Source of the DNA: Microbacterium sp. | GTDB lineage: Bacteria; Actinomycetota; Actinomycetes; Actinomycetales; Microbacteriaceae | NCBI GenBank assembly: GCA_029239635.1 | Contig: JARBUN010000017.1 | Coordinates: 1 to 63,838, forward strand | Direction: 5' to 3' | Length of the DNA: 63,838 nucleotides | In this document: positions 61,056-63,838 of the stretch, piece by piece | Position numbering within the stretch: the first letter of the stretch is position 1 | Layout: every line of letters begins with the position of its first letter | Made by a program: the position numbers and the translations under genes | The notes under the pieces: generated by a model | What the model was told of the DNA's origin: nothing | The model's database searches: none | Seen by the model: only the letters and a program-made list of their open reading frames with translations

Positions 61056-62867
61056 CTGCATACCGACGATGCCCTGACGCGCTGGTGGCGCCGCCTCAGT
61101 CTGCGGGCGAAGGTCACCGGCGTCACGGTCACGCTCCTCGCGGTCGGACTGTTCGCGGCGGGCATCGGCACGATGGTGTTCCTGCGCACCACCCTCGTCA
61201 ACAACCTCGACGAGCAGCTCGCGCAACAGGCCGCCGGCAACATCGCCGACACGATCTTCACGACGACCGCGCAGGACGGGAAGATGGTCTTCACCCCCGT
61301 CGAGAACGCGCCCCAGATCGGCTCGATGGTCGTCGTCTACAACGCCGACGGTCAGCGCGAGGCGTTCTTCAACGGGACCTCCACCAAGGCGATCCCGCAG
61401 CTGCCGGACACCTTCACCACCCCGCAGACCTATACGCAGCTCGACAAGCGCATCGACCTCGACGATCCGGTCACCGGTCAGCACTTCATCGCCCGGGTGG
61501 GCCTGTTCGAGGTGCCGAACAGCGGCTCCTACACCCAGATGGTGATCCAGCCGCTCGGCCCGACCGACCGGATCGTCGCGGCGTACGTGGGCATCTACGG
61601 TTTCGTCGCGCTCCTCATCCTCATCGCCAGCGCGCTCCTGACCCGGTGGCTCGTCACGCTCACGTTCCGCAGCCTGAACCAGGTCGAGACCACGGCGATG
61701 GACATCGCGGCGGGCGATTTCAGTCAGCGTCTCACCGACATCGTCCCCGACACCGAGGTGGGTCGGTTGAAGACGGCGATCAACGCGATGCTCGCGCGCA
61801 TCGACGGGGCCCTCGGACAACGGGATGCCACCGTGCGGCAGATGCGCCGGTTCATCGGTGATGCCAGCCACGAGTTGCGGACGCCCCTGGTGACCATGCG
61901 CGGTTACGCCGAGCTGTACCGCATGGGCGCCATCCGCTCCGACGAGGACGTCGCCCAGTCGATGGAGCGGATCGAGAAGGAGGCGATCCGCATGGGCGCC
62001 CTCGTCGAGGACCTCCTGGCACTGGCCCGGCTCGACGAGCGCCGCGATGTGAGCATCACCGCGATCGACCTGCGCCCGATCGCGCGCGACGCCGCCCTCG
62101 ACCTCCGCGTGACCTCGCCGCAGCGCGAGGTCACGGTCGACGACACGACAAGTCGCAACGAGCTGGTGCTGCCCGTGATGAGCCTCGAGGTCCTCCCGAA
62201 CTCGGATGCCACGAGTGCCGCCCAACGCCGTCGCACCGCCCCCACCACCTCGGCGATGGCGATCGCGGGAGCGACCCTGTCTCGCCTTCGGCGCCGCTCG
62301 AAGGAAGCCGGCGACGCCTCCCCCGCGGAGCCCGCCGCCGAGGCCGCGTCCCCCGCGGCTCCCTCCACCGGCTCGATCCGGACGTCTCCGCGCCTCGCTC
62401 CGATCGTGCTGGGCGACGAGAACAAGGTGCGTCAGGTCGTGACGAACCTCCTCGGCAACGCGCGGCGGTTCACGCCCGACGGCTCCCCCATCGGTCTGCG
62501 CGTGGGAGTGGATGCCGACGCCGACATGGGGTGGATCGAGATCATCGACCACGGCGAAGGCGTGCCCGAGCAGATCCGGGATCAGATCTTCCAGCGGTTC
62601 TGGCGCGCCGACACCTCGCGCACACGCGAGACCGGCGGCTCGGGTCTCGGCCTGTCGATCGTGGCATCCATCGTCGATCTCCTGCACGGGAAGGTCGAGG
62701 TCGTCGACACTCCCGGGGGCGGCGCGACGTTCCGGGTCTCTCTTCCCCTGGCCGATCGACGCGATGCCCAGGAGCACGCGCTGATCGAGACGCAGCCCCT
62801 CGAGCGTCTGCCCGAGGACTACCGGCCCGAGGGCGCTCCGGGGGTCGATGCGGAAAGGGGCGCTTGA
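61056..62867 (+). CDS. two-component sensor histidine kinase
   Basis: A 603-residue membrane kinase: TM1 (about residues 23-44), an extracytoplasmic sensor of about 120 residues, TM2 (about 175-200), HAMP, HisKA with His272 in FIGDASHELRTP, an 80-residue disordered insert, and an HATPase domain (NLLGNARRFTP, GSGLGLSIV). No ATG, GTG or TTG precedes TM1 in frame. The first ATG (61173) would start inside TM1. The best start is a CTG at 61056, eight bases after GGAG. The start is therefore an inference. The insert between the phospho-acceptor and ATP domains is long for the family. Confidence 0.85.
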   Translation: MHTDDALTRWWRRLSLRAKVTGVTVTLLAVGLFAAGIGTMVFLRTTLVNNLDEQLAQQAAGNIADTIFTTTAQDGKMVFTPVENAPQIGSMVVVYNADGQREAFFNGTSTKAIPQLPDTFTTPQTYTQLDKRIDLDDPVTGQHFIARVGLFEVPNSGSYTQMVIQPLGPTDRIVAAYVGIYGFVALLILIASALLTRWLVTLTFRSLNQVETTAMDIAAGDFSQRLTDIVPDTEVGRLKTAINAMLARIDGALGQRDATVRQMRRFIGDASHELRTPLVTMRGYAELYRMGAIRSDEDVAQSMERIEKEAIRMGALVEDLLALARLDERRDVSITAIDLRPIARDAALDLRVTSPQREVTVDDTTSRNELVLPVMSLEVLPNSDATSAAQRRRTAPTTSAMAIAGATLSRLRRRSKEAGDASPAEPAAEAASPAAPSTGSIRTSPRLAPIVLGDENKVRQVVTNLLGNARRFTPDGSPIGLRVGVDADADMGWIEIIDHGEGVPEQIRDQIFQRFWRADTSRTRETGGSGLGLSIVASIVDLLHGKVEVVDTPGGGATFRVSLPLADRRDAQEHALIETQPLERLPEDYRPEGAPGVDAERGA

Positions 62868-62900
62868 CCCTCACACGACGTCACGGGTCACGATGAAGCC

Positions 62901-63086
62901 ATGGCCGAGACCTCGACGCTCATGACGATCGGTCGGTTCAGCTCGCTGACCCGACTCTCCGTCCGGATGCTTCGTCACCACGACGCTCACGGTGTGCTCG
63001 ATCTTCGCGCCGGTCTCACCGGGAACACGGGTCGAGGAGCCCCTCCATGTCGCCGAGCTGCCGGCGCGCGCCTGCCGCTGTCGTGA
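62901..63086 (+). pseudogene. MerR-family regulator remnant
   Basis: Residues 8-33 of the open frame (MTIGRFSSLTRLSVRMLRHH, then DAHGVL) are the start of a MerR helix-turn-helix. The rest of the domain is missing. At 63001 a shifted frame reads IFAPVSPGTRVEEPLHVAELPARA, which looks like part of the effector-binding (GyrI-like) domain of the same kind of protein. Its end is also missing. So most of the middle and the C-terminus have been deleted. Confidence 0.7.
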
Positions 63087-63100
63087 CGTGACGGAACGCG

Positions 63101-63130
63101 AATGGCCCCCTCCCGGAGGAGGGGGCCATT
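63101..63130 (-). terminator. hairpin after groL
   Basis: A 13-bp perfect stem (AATGGCCCCCTCC/GGAGGGGGCCATT) with a 4-base loop between the merR remnant and groL, 21 bases past the groL stop. Confidence 0.8.
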
Positions 63131-63151
63131 CGTGTCATGCCTGAGCGTGGA

Positions 63152-63838
63152 TCAGAAGTCCATGCCACCGGTCGGGTCGCCCGCGGGAGCGGGGTTCTTC
63201 TCCGGCTTCTCGGCGACGACGGCCTCGGTCGTGAGGAACAGACCGGCGATCGACGCGGCGTTCTGCAGAGCCGAGCGGGTCACCTTGGCGGGGTCGATGA
63301 TGCCCTGTGCGAACAGGTCACCGTACTCGCCGGTGGCCGCGTTCAGGCCGTGGCCCACGGGGAGCTCCGCGACCTTGTTCGCCACGACGCCGGGCTCGAG
63401 ACCGGCGTTGAGCGCGATCTGCTTGAGCGGGGCCTCGATGGCGACCTTGACGATGTTGGCACCGGTGGCCTCGTCGCCGACGAGCTCGAGGTTCGCGAGC
63501 GCGGTCTTACCGGCCTGGATGAGCGCGACGCCACCACCGGCGACGACACCCTCTTCCACAGCGGCCTTGGCATTGCGGACGGCGTCCTCGATGCGGTGCT
63601 TGCGCTCCTTGAGCTCGACCTCGGTCGCGGCTCCGGCCTTGATGACGGCGACGCCACCGGCGAGCTTCGCGTGATGATGACCTTGCGGGCACGGCCGAGC
63701 AGGTCGACGGTCGCGTTCTCGAGCTTGAGGCCCACCTCTTCGGTGATGACCTGGCCGCCGGTGAGGATCGCGATGTCCTGCAGCTGCGCCTTGCGACGGT
63801 CGCCGAAGCCGGGAGCCTTGACGGCGACCGACTTGAAG
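63152..63838 (-). pseudogene. groL: chaperonin GroEL, partial at window edge, with internal deletion and frameshift
   Basis: Chaperonin 60 subunit, running off the end of the window. From 63838 the frame reads [20 protein letters not shown] through [15 protein letters not shown]. At about 63667 it jumps: the next 44 residues of GroEL (equivalent to KDxTTI... through ...DREKLQERLA) are missing and the sequence resumes in another frame with [20 protein letters not shown], ending in the usual DPTGGMDF. The loss is about 130 bp, within the apical-to-intermediate domain part. A protein made from this gene would stop soon after the junction. Since GroEL is usually essential, an assembly error is a serious alternative. 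Confidence 0.85.

Overview
The window is 63,838 bases of high-GC chromosomal DNA from an actinobacterium, most likely Microbacterium or a close relative in Microbacteriaceae. This rests on the gene families present: an MtrA/PrrA-like response regulator, XPB-type helicase, DtxR/IdeR, DUF2510, DUF3027 and DUF4436 proteins, an imuA-imuB-dnaE2 mutasome, and many leaderless promoters with TANNNT -10 boxes. I see no insertion sequence, prophage or CRISPR array.

Layout. 1-15.6 kb is housekeeping and general genes: hydrolase, VOC protein, tRNA-Ala, galU divergent from a 5-formyl-THF ligase, mscL, a giant helicase-like protein whose nucleotide-binding motifs are degenerate, an alkyltransferase-like protein without its active cysteine, and a monocarboxylate symporter/DUF485 pair divergent from a RamA-like regulator. 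15.6-27.9 kb is a full phenylacetate catabolic cluster. paaABCDE plus an isomerase form one operon; thiolase, paaF, paaH, paaZ, paaI and paaK form a second. Each operon is headed by the same TetR-type palindrome, but no TetR gene is in the window. 28-41.7 kb holds a D-apionate/apiose cluster: a RuBisCO-like protein, D-apionate lactonase (apnL), D-apionate oxidoisomerase (apnO), 3-oxo-isoapionate kinase (oiaK), a complete RbsABC-type transporter, a divergent FadR-type regulator and a short-chain dehydrogenase, ending at a tRNA-Arg gene. 41.7-51 kb has coaBC, a repeat-rich DUF2510 membrane protein and the LexA-boxed imuA-imuB-dnaE2 operon. 51-63.8 kb has an HNH protein, an M23 peptidase with a probable c-di-AMP riboswitch, dtxR divergent from serC, a cold-shock gene, XPB with its partner, a two-component system, a merR remnant and the end of groL.

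The genes work as two carbon-source modules. Phenylacetate is activated to the CoA ester, epoxidised, ring-opened and beta-oxidised to acetyl-CoA and succinyl-CoA. Apionate is imported, isomerised, phosphorylated and split by the RuBisCO-like enzyme.

The most unexpected result is a series of small deletions in conserved genes: the 3' ends of paaK and a convergent HAD gene are fused, dnaE2 has lost its first PHP motif with a frameshift, a merR gene is reduced to fragments, and groL has lost about 130 bp with a frameshift. These may be real decay or assembly error; read mapping would decide. Other notable points are three copies of an inverted-repeat element lying inside paa coding sequences, a hairpin covering the ribosome binding site of a HesB-like gene, and an apparent CTG start on a sensor kinase.
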